Below, in pieces: positions 19,322 through 28,762 of a stretch of 64,000 nucleotides of DNA. The notes under the pieces were generated by a model. That model was given only the letters and a program-made list of their open reading frames with translations, made no database searches and was not told where the DNA came from. The stretch's first letter is position 1, and each line of letters starts with the position of its first letter. Origin of the DNA: Verrucomicrobiaceae bacterium (lineage in GTDB: Bacteria; Verrucomicrobiota; Verrucomicrobiia; Verrucomicrobiales; Verrucomicrobiaceae); assembly GCA_015075365.1 (NCBI GenBank), contig JABTUN010000001.1, positions 62,001 through 126,000 on the forward strand, given 5' to 3'. The translations under genes were made by a program, and so were the position numbers.

Positions 19322-22300
19322 CTACACGCCGAAGCCGCCGCCGCCCGGTGTTTCGAGGATCACACGATCACCGGAACGCACCTCAAAGCTCGCGCAGCCT
19401 TCGAGTTCCACTTCGTTGCCGTTGCGAAGCAGTCGCTGCCGTCCTTTCTGTCCCTCGTGTCCTCCGTCCATCCCAAACGGTGCCTCCACACGATGCTGCG
19501 TGAGCAAACTGACCGTCAGCGGCTGCAGGAACTCAAACTCGCGCACCACGCCATCGCCGCCGCGCCATGTTCCATCGCCGCCTGAGCCGCGGCGGATCGC
19601 AAACTGGCGCAAACGCACGGGATAGCGGCTTTCGAGGATCTCGGGATCGGTGATGGCCGTGTTCGTCATGTGCGTGTGCAACGCATGAGCGCCGTCGTAG
19701 CCCTTTCCGGCTCCGGAGCCGCCCGCGATGGTCTCGTAGTAACCAAAGCCCGCTCCGCCGAAGAGGAAGTTGTTCATCGTGCCCTGAGAGCAGGCTTGAA
19801 GGCCCAAAGCCTTGTTCAGCGTGTCCACAAGTCGCTGACTGACCTCCACATTGCCGCCGACGACCGCGGGATCATTCGCGGGATCGCCGGTGAAGGCCGG
19901 ATTGAGCATCGAAACGGGCAAAACGATCTCCAGCGGCTCCATCAGGCCTTCGTTGAGAGGCAGGTCTTCTTGAAGCCAAAGCCGCATGACATACAAAACG
20001 GCGCTGCGCACGATGGCGGTGGTCGCGTTGAGGTTTCGCGGATGCACACCGCTGGTGCCGGTGAAGTCGAGCAGGAGCCTCCCATCGCGTTTTTCGAGCG
20101 AAACGGCGATTTGATGCCCATCGTCGAGTTTTTCGATGGCGGTGGCTTTGGAGTTAAAGCGTTCGATTTGAGCCCGCATGACCTCGGCGCTGCGGTCGAG
20201 GATGCTTTGCATGTTTTCGAGCAGCGAATCGCTCGCGAGGGCTTTCAATCGCTCCGCGCCATGCAAATTGGCGGCGAGTTGCGCGTGCAGATCAGCAAGG
20301 TTGTCGGCCAGATTGCGCGTGGGATGCGGCGCGGAGGTGAGAAGCGTGCTGATTTCGTCGAAGCAGGAGTTTCCGGCTCGAATGAGATGCCGCGGAGCGA
20401 TGACGACGCCTTCCTCAATCAAGCGCGTGGCATGCGCGGGCATCGAACCGGGCGTGATGCCGCCGATCTCGGCATGGTGAGCTCGATTGGCGATGTAGCC
20501 GATGAGTTGGGTGCCATCGAAGACAGGTGTGATGAGCGTGACATCGGGTAGATGCGAGCCGCCGAAGGCTGGATGATTGGTGATGATGGTATCACCCGGC
20601 TGCATCACGACGGACTTCGCGACGGCGCGGACACATTCGCCGAGGGCTCCGAGATGCACAGGAATGTGCGGTGCGCTGGAGAGGAGTCTTCCGTGCGGAT
20701 CGAGCAGCGCGCAGGAGAAGTCGAGGCGCTCGCGGATGTTCGTGGAGATCGCGGTGCGGCAGAGCAGGGCGCCCATGTCGGTCACGATGGCGTGGAAGCG
20801 ATGGCGGAGGAGGTCGCGGGAGAGGGAGTGGTGGAGTGTGGGAGTGGTGCAGTGATGGAGGATGTGGCCGACCTCGGGGAGGTGCTCGATGGACCAGCCG
20901 GGAGAGACGACGAGGGTGGAGAAGGCGTCTTGGATGAGGGTTTGAGTACGTTGTTCAGGCTTTAGCGTGGGTTTGGGACGCTCGTCTGACACGCTAAAGC
21001 GTGAACAACGTACTTCTTCGCGGATGATCGTTCGCAGCGAAACGAGCTCGATTTCGCGGTTCGCGGGCGGTGGGTAGCCGAAGAGGCGTTGGTAGGCGTC
21101 GCGGTAGAGCTGCGGGAGGTCGTGGGCGTTTTGGTATTCGACTTGGAGGGGCGTGTCCTGGCCGCGGAGGCGCAATTCAGCGATGCGCGTGATATTGTCA
21201 GACTGGTCGGACCCGTCTGACACGTCCGACAAAAATTGCGCTAGCGGCACGCGGTATTCTTTCTCCTCCAAGCGCTCGGGGATCGCTTCTTGAAGGCCCA
21301 CGGCACTCAGAATGCCCGCGTGCTGCGGCACGAGGATCGTGCGGATGCCGAGGCTCTCCGCCACGGCGCAGGCGTGTTGAGGTCCGGCGCCGCCGAAGGC
21401 GAGCAAGGCGTGATCAGCGGGATCGTAGCCCTCACCGATGCTGATGCGGCGGATGGCATCGGTCATGTGCTCGACGGCGAGGCGCAGCAAGGCATGCAGA
21501 AGATCGTCTTCGCTCAACGAGCCGTCGGTTTGCGCGTGAAGCTCGCGGAGACGTTCACGCGCGGCATTCACATCGAGCGGGATCGGTCCTTTGGCGGGAT
21601 CGAAGCGACCGAGCAGCAGATTCACATCGGTGATGGTGAGAGGTCCGCCTTTGCCGTAGCACGCGGGGCCTGGATGGGAGCCTGCGCTTTCGGGGCCGAC
21701 GGCCAATCCGTGATGCGTCATGCGGCAGATCGAGCCTCCACCGGCGGCGACGGTTTCGATGTGCACGGAAGGCGCGAGAAGCTTCATGCCGGCGACATCT
21801 TGCGTGAAGCGATAACCCGGTCTGCCCGCGATGCGGGCCACGTCGGTGCTCGTGCCGCCCATGTCGAGGGTGATGATCTGCTCAAAGCCGAGGCGACGGG
21901 CAAAATTCGCCGCGCCGATGGCTCCACCGGCCGGGCCGCTGAGCAGCATGTCCTTCGGGCGGATGTCATCGGCTGTTTTGAGGCCGCCAGCGCTCGTCAT
22001 GACCTGCATGGCGGGCGAGACGACACGGATGGCATTCAGAAACGACTGCACCGGGCCATGCAGATAGGCATCAGCGACGGTGCTCTGCGCTCGCGGCAGC
22101 AGTTTGGCGAAGGCGGCGGTTTGATGCGAGAGCACGACATGCGTGAAGCCGCACTCGCGCAGGATTTCGCCAACGCGAAGCTCATGTGCGGGATGCGCGT
22201 GGCCATGCATAAGGCACACGGCGGCGGTGGTGATGCCTTTGGCGATCGCATCGAGCGCGGAAGCACGCACGGCGGCTTCGTCGAGTGGCGTGAGCACTTC

Positions 22301-22882
22301 GCCCTCGACGCTGACACGTTCCGGCACCTCGCAGGCGAGTTCGTGGAAGATCGGTCGCGGCTTGTGGCGCAGCGCGAACAGATCCGCACGACGTTGATCG
22401 CCGATGTGAAGCAGATCGCCGAAGCCCTGCGTGATGAAGAGGGCGATGCGGCTGCCTTTGCGTTCCAAAAGCGCGTTGGTGGCCCGCGTGGTCGCGATGC
22501 GGAGCTGCATCGGAGGGAAAGCGGCTCCGGGCGGTGTGTTCGTCAAAAGGCGCGCGCCGAGCACCGGAGCTTCTTCGCCGGTGAAAAGCTCGACGAGAGC
22601 TCCAGCGTGCCATTCGGCTGGAGGAGGCGAATCGAGGGTGATTTGGCCGTTTTCGCCGTGAGAGGCGATGAGGCGTGATTCGTGATGCGTGAGGCTGCGG
22701 ATCGAAAAGCCGCGCAGAAGGCCGTTGGGGAGCGGCGGGAGGCCGGAGAGCTTTCCATCCTGCCACGTGGCGCGGAGATGGCCGGTGGAGAGGACTTTGC
22801 AGCGGGATTCGCGACCTTGCGGGTCGAGAGCGTGGCAATCCGTGAAGGTGCCGCCGGTGTCCGCTGCGATGCGCCAGTTCAC
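19322..22882 (-). CDS. 5-oxoprolinase-type HyuA-HyuB fusion
   Basis: A 1,186-residue hydantoinase/oxoprolinase fusion; family members hydrolyse 5-oxo-L-proline or hydantoins with ATP in the cytoplasm. The N-terminal HyuA half starts with the phosphate-binding RIAADTGGTFTDC and has a second actin-like loop ITLDMGGTSTDVARIAG near residue 340. The HyuB half (from about 690) has FHAIVTDMGALLCRTAISTN, HPAFGGSHLPDVTLITPV, YIANRAHHAEIGGITPGSMP and the Gly-rich C-terminal loop RRGSGGDGTWRGGDGVVREF. The length fits eukaryotic-type fused 5-oxoprolinases (about 1,250-1,290) minus a short piece. The start is a GTG at 22880-22882, only 3 bp after the stop of the TPR gene, so translation is probably coupled. 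Substrate (5-oxoproline versus another cyclic amide) cannot be settled here. Confidence 0.9.
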   Translation of the reverse strand: MNWRIAADTGGTFTDCHALDPQGRESRCKVLSTGHLRATWQDGKLSGLPPLPNGLLRGFSIRSLTHHESRLIASHGENGQITLDSPPPAEWHAGALVELFTGEEAPVLGARLLTNTPPGAAFPPMQLRIATTRATNALLERKGSRIALFITQGFGDLLHIGDQRRADLFALRHKPRPIFHELACEVPERVSVEGEVLTPLDEAAVRASALDAIAKGITTAAVCLMHGHAHPAHELRVGEILRECGFTHVVLSHQTAAFAKLLPRAQSTVADAYLHGPVQSFLNAIRVVSPAMQVMTSAGGLKTADDIRPKDMLLSGPAGGAIGAANFARRLGFEQIITLDMGGTSTDVARIAGRPGYRFTQDVAGMKLLAPSVHIETVAAGGGSICRMTHHGLAVGPESAGSHPGPACYGKGGPLTITDVNLLLGRFDPAKGPIPLDVNAARERLRELHAQTDGSLSEDDLLHALLRLAVEHMTDAIRRISIGEGYDPADHALLAFGGAGPQHACAVAESLGIRTILVPQHAGILSAVGLQEAIPERLEEKEYRVPLAQFLSDVSDGSDQSDNITRIAELRLRGQDTPLQVEYQNAHDLPQLYRDAYQRLFGYPPPANREIELVSLRTIIREEVRCSRFSVSDERPKPTLKPEQRTQTLIQDAFSTLVVSPGWSIEHLPEVGHILHHCTTPTLHHSLSRDLLRHRFHAIVTDMGALLCRTAISTNIRERLDFSCALLDPHGRLLSSAPHIPVHLGALGECVRAVAKSVVMQPGDTIITNHPAFGGSHLPDVTLITPVFDGTQLIGYIANRAHHAEIGGITPGSMPAHATRLIEEGVVIAPRHLIRAGNSCFDEISTLLTSAPHPTRNLADNLADLHAQLAANLHGAERLKALASDSLLENMQSILDRSAEVMRAQIERFNSKATAIEKLDDGHQIAVSLEKRDGRLLLDFTGTSGVHPRNLNATTAIVRSAVLYVMRLWLQEDLPLNEGLMEPLEIVLPVSMLNPAFTGDPANDPAVVGGNVEVSQRLVDTLNKALGLQACSQGTMNNFLFGGAGFGYYETIAGGSGAGKGYDGAHALHTHMTNTAITDPEILESRYPVRLRQFAIRRGSGGDGTWRGGDGVVREFEFLQPLTVSLLTQHRVEAPFGMDGGHEGQKGRQRLLRNGNEVELEGCASFEVRSGDRVILETPGGGGFGV

Positions 22883-22885
22883 GGG

Positions 22886-23602
22886 TTACTTGCCAGCGGA
22901 GGGATCGGGGAGCGCGTCAAAATCGACATCCTTGACCCAGCGCATTTCCTTGAGCGCGTCAAAGTAGGCGCCGGTGTGCTGCTGCTTGAAGATGCTGGTG
23001 GCGCGCAGGATCCACTCCTGCGCCATCTTCTCGTCCTTTTTGGCGAAGGCGATGGCGGCGTTGCTGAACTGCCAGGCGGGCGTGTCGTCCATGAACGTGA
23101 ACTGCTCCTTGATGACCTTCTCCGCCTCCGCGAAATTCCCCAGGCGCGCCTCGCAGATGACGATGCGGTTCCAGCAGAGATGACGCACGGGCATAGGCAG
23201 CTTCGGGAAATCGGCGAGCAGTTTCCGGAACGCGGCGGCGGACTCGGCGAACTTGTGCTCCGCGAAGGCGATCTCCGCGAGGTTGAAATGCGGGCCGGGG
23301 TTCTGCGGCTCCAGCGCGAGCGCTTTCTTATGCTGCTCGATGGCCAGCGCGACATCACGCCGGCGCGGGGCCATGTAAACGTCCCCGCGCATGGTATAAA
23401 CGAGCGGCTGGTTGGGATCGAGTTTCTCCGCCTCATCGAGCTTGGCCAGGGCCTCGGTGTAGCGGTTGGCCAGGCGCATCTGCTGCGCTTCCTGGAGAAG
23501 TGTCTGCATCTCCTCGGCGGAAGGCTTGGGAGCATCCTGCCCGATGGCGGTGGAGAGCGAAAGTCCCAGGACGACGAAAATAAAGTGGATGCGTTTCATC
23601 AT
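22886..23602 (-). CDS. Exported TPR-repeat protein
   Basis: A 238-residue protein beginning MMKRIHFIFVVLGLSLSTAIG, a signal peptide probably cut after AIG or IGQ. The mature part is a series of tetratricopeptide-like helical pairs, for example ANRYTEALAKLDEAEKLDPN (about residues 44-63), VALAIEQHKKALALEPQN and FAESAAAFRKLLADFPKL, followed by a less regular C-terminal region ending DVDFDALPDPSAGK. TPR units mediate protein-protein contacts; no enzyme motif is present. The gene is directly upstream of the oxoprolinase (3 bp apart), which suggests one transcript, although an obvious functional link is not visible. A longer frame to 23797 overlaps the upstream gene and is not needed. Confidence 0.85.
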   Translation of the reverse strand: MMKRIHFIFVVLGLSLSTAIGQDAPKPSAEEMQTLLQEAQQMRLANRYTEALAKLDEAEKLDPNQPLVYTMRGDVYMAPRRRDVALAIEQHKKALALEPQNPGPHFNLAEIAFAEHKFAESAAAFRKLLADFPKLPMPVRHLCWNRIVICEARLGNFAEAEKVIKEQFTFMDDTPAWQFSNAAIAFAKKDEKMAQEWILRATSIFKQQHTGAYFDALKEMRWVKDVDFDALPDPSAGK

Positions 23603-23642
23603 GGCGGGCGATTCATAGCCGCCGGAGCGGAGCGCGGCAAAG

Positions 23643-23670
23643 AAAAAGGCGTGTGACAGCCGTGTCACAC
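23643..23670 (-). terminator. Rho-independent terminator after the NYN-domain gene
   Basis: On the minus strand GTGTGACA-CGGC-TGTCACAC forms a perfect 8-bp stem with a 4-nt loop (23651-23670) overlapping the stop codon of the NYN gene, and is followed by GCC and five T (23643-23647). It separates this gene from the TPR-oxoprolinase pair. Confidence 0.75.
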
Positions 23671-24096
23671 CCCGCCGGACACACGCCGGCGCATGTCGGC
23701 CTCCGCGTCGTCGCACATGGAGCGCAGCATCTCCGTGCTGATCCAGTCCGCGCCCAGCGCCAGGGAGGTCTGGCGCACCATGCCGTCGGCGGAGCAAACG
23801 CGCAGGGCGCGGCTGGCCGCGTATCTGGCCACGAGCCGCTCAATGATGGTGTCCGCCGTGGTGCCGGGGTCCGCGTAGATGATTTGCAGGCCGTCCGGCT
23901 CCCGCTCCTCATTGGTCCCCTGCCTGGCCCCGTCAAAGACAACAACGATCTGGACTCCGGTCATGTCCTGGAGATTGCGCAGGCGGCGGAGCAGCTCCGT
24001 ACGGGCGCGCTGCCGACGCGCGGCCACGAGGTGATCGCGCCGGAGGTCCGGCCAGGCGTGGATGACATTGTGTCCGTCGATGAGCAGGTGAGTCAT
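23665..24096 (-). CDS. NYN-domain (YacP-like) ribonuclease
   Basis: A 143-residue protein with the PIN-like NYN fold of the YacP family, which are metal-dependent RNA nucleases. Evidence is the N-terminal LLIDGHNVIHAWP (residues 4-16) with the conserved Asp and Asn, the second strand VQIVVVFDGA (about 48-57) with its Asp, ADTIIERLVARY and the end of the core VCSADGMVRQTSLALGADWIS (Asp near 104). These acidic residues would bind Mg2+. The protein is cytoplasmic with no added domain. It lies divergent to the hydroxyacid dehydrogenase gene with about 50-65 bp between starts and has its own terminator. RNA substrate unknown. Confidence 0.85.
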   Translation of the reverse strand: MTHLLIDGHNVIHAWPDLRRDHLVAARRQRARTELLRRLRNLQDMTGVQIVVVFDGARQGTNEEREPDGLQIIYADPGTTADTIIERLVARYAASRALRVCSADGMVRQTSLALGADWISTEMLRSMCDDAEADMRRRVSGGV

Positions 24097-24162
24097 GGGA
24101 AACGGGCGGGAAAAGCGCGCTGCGGCCGGTTGGCAAAGGCCGGCGGCATGCTACGCATGGGG

Positions 24163-25035
24163 ATGAACCAACCTCTGAAAGGACACAAGATCGGATTCGT
24201 CGGCCTCGGCAACATGGGACGCGCCAACGCGCGGCATCTGCATGAAAAGGGAGCGGAGGTCGTCGTGTGGAACCGCAGTAACGCGCCGGCGGAGGAGGCG
24301 GTGAGGCTGGGCATGCGTCGCGCGGCCACTTTGCCGGACCTGGCGCGCGAGATCGGCCCCGGCATCATCTGCATCAATCTCACGATGACGGATGTCGTCG
24401 AAAAAGTCGTCTTTGGGCCCGGAGGGCTCATCGAGGGGCTGCATCCGGACGCGCTGGTCATCGACTTCGGCACCACGGGCGTGCCGCAGACGAAGGAATT
24501 CGCGAAACGTGTGCATTGGGTGGACGCGCCTGTGTCCGGCGGCCAGGTGGGGGCGGAGGCAGCGTCACTCACGATCATGGCAGGCGGCACGGAGGCGGAT
24601 TTCCAGCGCGCGCTGCCGGTTTTTCAGGCGGTGGGCAGAAACATCACGCACATGGGGCCAAGCGGCAGCGGCCAGGTGACGAAGCTGGCGAACCAGCTCA
24701 TCGTGGCGCAGACGATCGACGCGGTGGCGCAGGCGCTGCGCCTGGCGGAGCTGTCTGGCGTGGATTCCGCGCTGGTGCGGAAGGCGCTGCTCGGTGGATT
24801 TGCCGAAAGCCGCATTCTTGATCTGCATGGCGACCGCATGGTGCGTCGTGATTTCGCCCCCGGAGGCCGCGCCACGCTCCAGCTTAAGGACGTGCGCCTC
24901 ATGTGCGAGCTGGCGGAGTCCGTGGGCCTGGATTCACGAACGCTGCGCAACTCCCTGGCGCAGTGGGAGACCTTTGTGCATGAGAAAGGGCTCGGCGATC
25001 TCGATCACAGCGGGCTGTTCCGGCTTTATGAGTGA
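24163..25035 (+). CDS. NAD(P)-dependent beta-hydroxyacid dehydrogenase
   Basis: A 290-residue (from 24163) member of the 3-hydroxyisobutyrate/tartronate-semialdehyde reductase family. The N-terminal Rossmann fold has KIGFVGLGNMGRANARHL with the GxGxxG loop, the substrate loop WVDAPVSGGQVGAEAASLTIM near residue 118-138 (family consensus DAPVSGG), and the second domain with GSGQVTKLANQLIVAQTI, where the Lys is the catalytic general acid. Helices DVRLMCELAESVGLD follow as usual. Three in-frame ATGs (24148, 24157, 24163) are possible starts; the last gives the most family-like N-terminus. The physiological substrate cannot be told from sequence. Confidence 0.9.
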   Translation: MNQPLKGHKIGFVGLGNMGRANARHLHEKGAEVVVWNRSNAPAEEAVRLGMRRAATLPDLAREIGPGIICINLTMTDVVEKVVFGPGGLIEGLHPDALVIDFGTTGVPQTKEFAKRVHWVDAPVSGGQVGAEAASLTIMAGGTEADFQRALPVFQAVGRNITHMGPSGSGQVTKLANQLIVAQTIDAVAQALRLAELSGVDSALVRKALLGGFAESRILDLHGDRMVRRDFAPGGRATLQLKDVRLMCELAESVGLDSRTLRNSLAQWETFVHEKGLGDLDHSGLFRLYE

Positions 25036-25102
25036 TCTCGTGATGCGCGAGGCTGGTTCGGCGCCCCCGTTTCAGATTCACGCTTCACTCGTCACAAATC
25101 AC

Positions 25103-25154
25103 AAAAAAACCCCGGAGAGGAACTCCCGACGCGCTCGGTGCTCTCTCTCCGGGG
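25103..25154 (-). terminator. Rho-independent terminator of the AraC-family gene
   Basis: Read on the minus strand, CCCCGGAGAG and CTCTCCGGGG (25145-25154 and 25110-25119) pair as a perfect 10-bp stem around a 25-nt loop and are followed by seven T (25103-25109). It lies about 50 bp downstream of the AraC gene stop; on the plus strand the same stem follows the dehydrogenase gene but lacks a T-run. Confidence 0.8.
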
Positions 25155-25205
25155 CCATGCCGTCGAAACATCGCGGTGCGATGCGCATGGCGGCAAGTTT
25201 TGTCA

Positions 25206-26024
25206 TCACGCCGCCGCGAGGGCGGGCGCGCCGTGCTTCATGCGGCCGCGGAACTCCGTGGGAGACTCCGAGGCGATGCGGCGGAAGCTGCGGTTGAAGT
25301 GGGACAGGCTCTGGAAGCCGACATCGTAGGCGACCTCCGTGATGCGCGCGGCGGGCTTCATCAGCATGCGCTTGGCTTTCTCGACGCGGGCGCGGTTCAC
25401 GAAGTCGGTGAAGGTCAGGCCGGTGGCGCGCTTGAACAGCTTGCAGAAATGGAAGGGACTCACATTCACGGCCCGGGCGACCGCTTCGAGGGACATCGGC
25501 TCCGCGAGGTGCTGGTGGATGAAGGATTTGGCGTTGCGGACGGCCTCCGGCTCGTGGGTGGCGTTTGCGAAGAGCATGCGGTGCGCGCTGTCGCCGAGCT
25601 GAAGGGCAAAGGACTGCAGGATGGCGATGGCGGCGTCGTAGCGTTCCGGGGCCATGACGGGGACATGCTCAAAGTGGACCTTGGCACCGCGGATTTCAGC
25701 GGCGGAGCGGTCTTCGTCGAGGAGGGCCTTGGCGACCGGGGCGAAAGTGTCCGCATTGGCGGGCTGGAGACGCACGGCACCGGTGAGCATGAGGGCGATG
25801 ACATTTTTGCCGACCTTCACAGGCACCTTGGTCTCCACCACGCCGGCCACGCCGGCACGGGTGACGACGGAGTCGATGCGGCAGTCCTCGGGGGCGGCCT
25901 CCAGATTCAGCGGGAGGCTGGTGAGGGTGTTGAAAGCCTTTTGGTAGTGCTGGAAGAGCTCGCTTTCGGCCAGGTTCTGGATAAAGCGTTCGCGGGCGTT
26001 GAGGTGGGATGTGGTGGTGTTCAT
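25206..26024 (-). CDS. AraC-family transcriptional regulator
   Basis: A 272-residue regulator. The C-terminal ~100 residues hold the two helix-turn-helix motifs of AraC/XylS proteins: MSLEAVARAVNVSPFHFCKLF with the signature VSPFHFCKLFKRATG, then RITEVAYDVGFQSLSHFNRSFRR, and the family ending SPTEFRGR. The N-terminal part (residues 20-150), including VVETKVPVKVGKNVIALMLTG and FEHVPVMAPERYDAAI, resembles small-molecule sensing (PocR/GAF-like) domains; the ligand is unknown. I used the ATG at 26024. It is divergent from the U32 gene (172 bp between starts), whose expression it might control. Confidence 0.9.
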   Translation of the reverse strand: MNTTTSHLNARERFIQNLAESELFQHYQKAFNTLTSLPLNLEAAPEDCRIDSVVTRAGVAGVVETKVPVKVGKNVIALMLTGAVRLQPANADTFAPVAKALLDEDRSAAEIRGAKVHFEHVPVMAPERYDAAIAILQSFALQLGDSAHRMLFANATHEPEAVRNAKSFIHQHLAEPMSLEAVARAVNVSPFHFCKLFKRATGLTFTDFVNRARVEKAKRMLMKPAARITEVAYDVGFQSLSHFNRSFRRIASESPTEFRGRMKHGAPALAAA

Positions 26025-26196
26025 GGCGCGTTCGGGTGTTGAAGGTTGACGCCCCGATGATGCCTCACGCCGGTTGTTCCGATATTGTGGTGGGATACGG
26101 CTTCTCTTGTCCGGGAGGTCCGCAATCGCGGCATAGTGGATTCCAGTATGCGCGGCCTTGACCACACCGCTTTGCCGTCGGAAACGCTTCATCATC

Positions 26197-28641
26197 ATGC
26201 CCTCTGCGCCCCAACCTGAACTGCTCTCCCCTGCCGGAAACTGGGAGTGTGCCCGCGCGGCGGTGGCCAACGGCGCGGATGCGATCTATTTCGGCATGCC
26301 GCGCTTCAACGCGCGGCTGCGGGCGGACAACTTCACGGAAGAGGACCTGCCCGAGCTGATGAGGTTCCTCCACGAGCACGGCGTGAAGGGCTATGTGGCC
26401 TTCAACACGCTGATTTTCACGCGCGAGCTGCCGGACGCGGTGAACCAACTGCGTTTGCTCGAAAGCAGCGGCGTGGACGCGGTGATCGTGCAGGATCTGG
26501 GCCTCGCACGCCTGGTGAAGTCGCTCACACCGGGCCTGCGCCTGCATGCGAGCACGCAGATGACGATCACCTCGCCGGAGGGCTTGGAATTCGCGAAGAA
26601 GCTCGACATCGACCAGGCGGTGCTGGCTCGCGAGCTGAGCCTGCGGGAGCTGGAGCGCTTCAAGGACACGGGGGTGCCGCTGGAGGTGTTTGTGCATGGC
26701 GCGCTGTGCGTGGCCTACTCGGGTCAATGCCTCACAAGCGAGTCACTGGGCCGACGCAGCGCGAACCGGGGCGAGTGTGCGCAGGCCTGCCGCATGCCGT
26801 ATGAGATGCTCGTGGATGGCGAGCCGCGTGATCTCGGCGACAAACGTTATCTGCTTTCCCCGCAGGACCTCGCCGCCGTCGATGAGATCCCGCGTTTGAT
26901 TGAACTGGGCATCCGCAGCTTCAAAATCGAAGGCCGGCTCAAGACACCGGAGTATGTGGCCGCCGTCACCAAGGTCTATCGTGCCGCGATTGATCGTGCG
27001 CTGGCAGGAAAACCGGCCCCGGCGACGGAGGACGACCGCTATGCGCTCGAAATGACCTTCTCACGCGGCCTTTACACCGGCTGGATGCATGGCGTGAACC
27101 ATCAGGAGCTCGTCGGCGCCTACTACGGCAAGAAACGGGGCCCGTATGTCGGCGCGGTGACGCGTATCCTCGGCGCGGACACGCTGGAGCTGGATGAACT
27201 GCGCCTCGCCATGAAACCGGGCGATGGCGTCGTGTTTGAGAACCTCAAAGATACGAATGACGAGCAGGGCGGCAGCATTTACGAGATTCGCGGCAGCCGG
27301 TTGAGCTTCCGCCATGGTCATCTCCGCATGGAGGCCATCCCCATCGGCACGCGGGTGTTCAAGACGAGCGATCCCGCGCTCAATCGCGCGCTGCGGCAGT
27401 CGTTTGAGGGCGAGATTCCGATCCGAAAGCAGACGAGGCTCGACATCCACGTCACGGGCAGAGCGGGCGTGCCTCTCCGGGTGAAGTGCGGCGATCTCGT
27501 CGTGAACTCGGCGATGCCGTTGCAGACAGCAATGAAGCGTCCGCTGACCCGCGAGAGCTTTTGCGATCAGTTCTCCCGCCTCGGCGGCACGGAATTCGAA
27601 CTCGGCGAGGTGCGCTTCGAGGTCGAAGGCGATGTCATTTTGCCGGTGAGCGAGCTGAACAGGATGAGGCGGGATTTGATTCAAGATCTTAAAGTCCTGA
27701 TTCCTGATTCCATTTCGACGAAGGAGCCTGTCACCAAACTCGAAAGCATGCTGGCGTCCGTGCGAGAACCGGATCATGACTCAGGAATCCGAAATCCGGA
27801 ATTATTCGCCCTGTGCCGCACGCGGAATCAAATCGACGCGGCGCTCGAAGCGGGCATTTCGCGACTGTACCTCGACTTCGAGGACATCCGGCTGTACGCA
27901 GACCTGGTTAGGCACATCAAGGCCGGCAGCGACACGTCGCAGGTGTGGCTGGCGACGCCGCGCATCCAGAAGTCGGGGGAGGCTGGCTTCTTCAAGCTGA
28001 TTCAGCGGGCGGAGCCACATGGCGTGCTGATTCGCAACCTGGGTGCGATCTCTTTTTTCCAAGACGCGGGAATCCCGATCACGGGGGATTTTTCACTCAA
28101 CGTGGCGAATCCGCTCACGGCGCAGATCTTGAAGCAAACCGGCCTGGAACGTCTCACGATCAGCTATGACCTGAACATCGAGCAGGTCGTCGATCTGCTG
28201 GCCGCCGCACCGCCGGCGTGGTTCGAGCTGACGTTGCACCAGCACATGCCGATGTTTCACATGGAGCACTGCGCCTTCGCGGCGTTCTTGAGCGAGGGGA
28301 CGGATTTCACCAACTGCGGCAGGCCCTGCGACCGCCATCGCGTGCATCTGCGCGACCGCGTGGGCATGGCGCACCCGCTGAAGGCGGACGTGGGCTGCCG
28401 GAACACGCTGTTCAACGCCGTGGCGCAGACGGGCGCTCAATTTTTCTCCGAATTGCGGGAGCACGGCCTGCGCTGCTTCCGCGTGGAGTTGCTGGAGGAA
28501 GACAAGGCGGAGTCCGCCGAGATTCTACGCACCTACCAGGAACTGATGACCGGGGAACGCGACGAGCATGACATCTGGCGTGATCTGAAAGCCCAAAGCC
28601 AGCTCGGCGTGACACGCGGCACTCTGGCGGAGATGGAGTGA
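26197..28641 (+). CDS. Peptidase U32 family protein, RlhA-like with DUF3656
   Basis: An 814-residue U32-family protein. The N-terminal half has PELLSPAGNWECARAAVANG, DAIYFGMPRFNAR, the family signature EVFVHGALCVAYSGQC near residue 168-183, and the Cys cluster ANRGECAQACRMPYEM, which together with two later Cys (FTNCGRPCDRH, DVGCRN) resemble the iron-sulfur ligands of rRNA/tRNA hydroxylation proteins. Then SFKIEGRLKTPEYVA and a DUF3656-like middle part (about 290-520) follow. E. coli RlhA (23S rRNA C2501 hydroxylation, prephenate-dependent) has the same domain order; the long form of about 800 residues is known in other bacteria. I infer an RNA hydroxylation role rather than collagenase activity. 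Start chosen at the ATG at 26197. Confidence 0.88.
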   Translation: MPSAPQPELLSPAGNWECARAAVANGADAIYFGMPRFNARLRADNFTEEDLPELMRFLHEHGVKGYVAFNTLIFTRELPDAVNQLRLLESSGVDAVIVQDLGLARLVKSLTPGLRLHASTQMTITSPEGLEFAKKLDIDQAVLARELSLRELERFKDTGVPLEVFVHGALCVAYSGQCLTSESLGRRSANRGECAQACRMPYEMLVDGEPRDLGDKRYLLSPQDLAAVDEIPRLIELGIRSFKIEGRLKTPEYVAAVTKVYRAAIDRALAGKPAPATEDDRYALEMTFSRGLYTGWMHGVNHQELVGAYYGKKRGPYVGAVTRILGADTLELDELRLAMKPGDGVVFENLKDTNDEQGGSIYEIRGSRLSFRHGHLRMEAIPIGTRVFKTSDPALNRALRQSFEGEIPIRKQTRLDIHVTGRAGVPLRVKCGDLVVNSAMPLQTAMKRPLTRESFCDQFSRLGGTEFELGEVRFEVEGDVILPVSELNRMRRDLIQDLKVLIPDSISTKEPVTKLESMLASVREPDHDSGIRNPELFALCRTRNQIDAALEAGISRLYLDFEDIRLYADLVRHIKAGSDTSQVWLATPRIQKSGEAGFFKLIQRAEPHGVLIRNLGAISFFQDAGIPITGDFSLNVANPLTAQILKQTGLERLTISYDLNIEQVVDLLAAAPPAWFELTLHQHMPMFHMEHCAFAAFLSEGTDFTNCGRPCDRHRVHLRDRVGMAHPLKADVGCRNTLFNAVAQTGAQFFSELREHGLRCFRVELLEEDKAESAEILRTYQELMTGERDEHDIWRDLKAQSQLGVTRGTLAEME

Positions 28642-28762
28642 ATTCCTCCAAGAAGCATCTGTCTTGGATCGTGGTCAATGGACGGCCGGGATCATCGTGT
28701 CGCGGACGAGGAACTCCCTTGAACCGCGGCGGTTTCCCCCGACAGTCGCCCCCGCCCCCTGA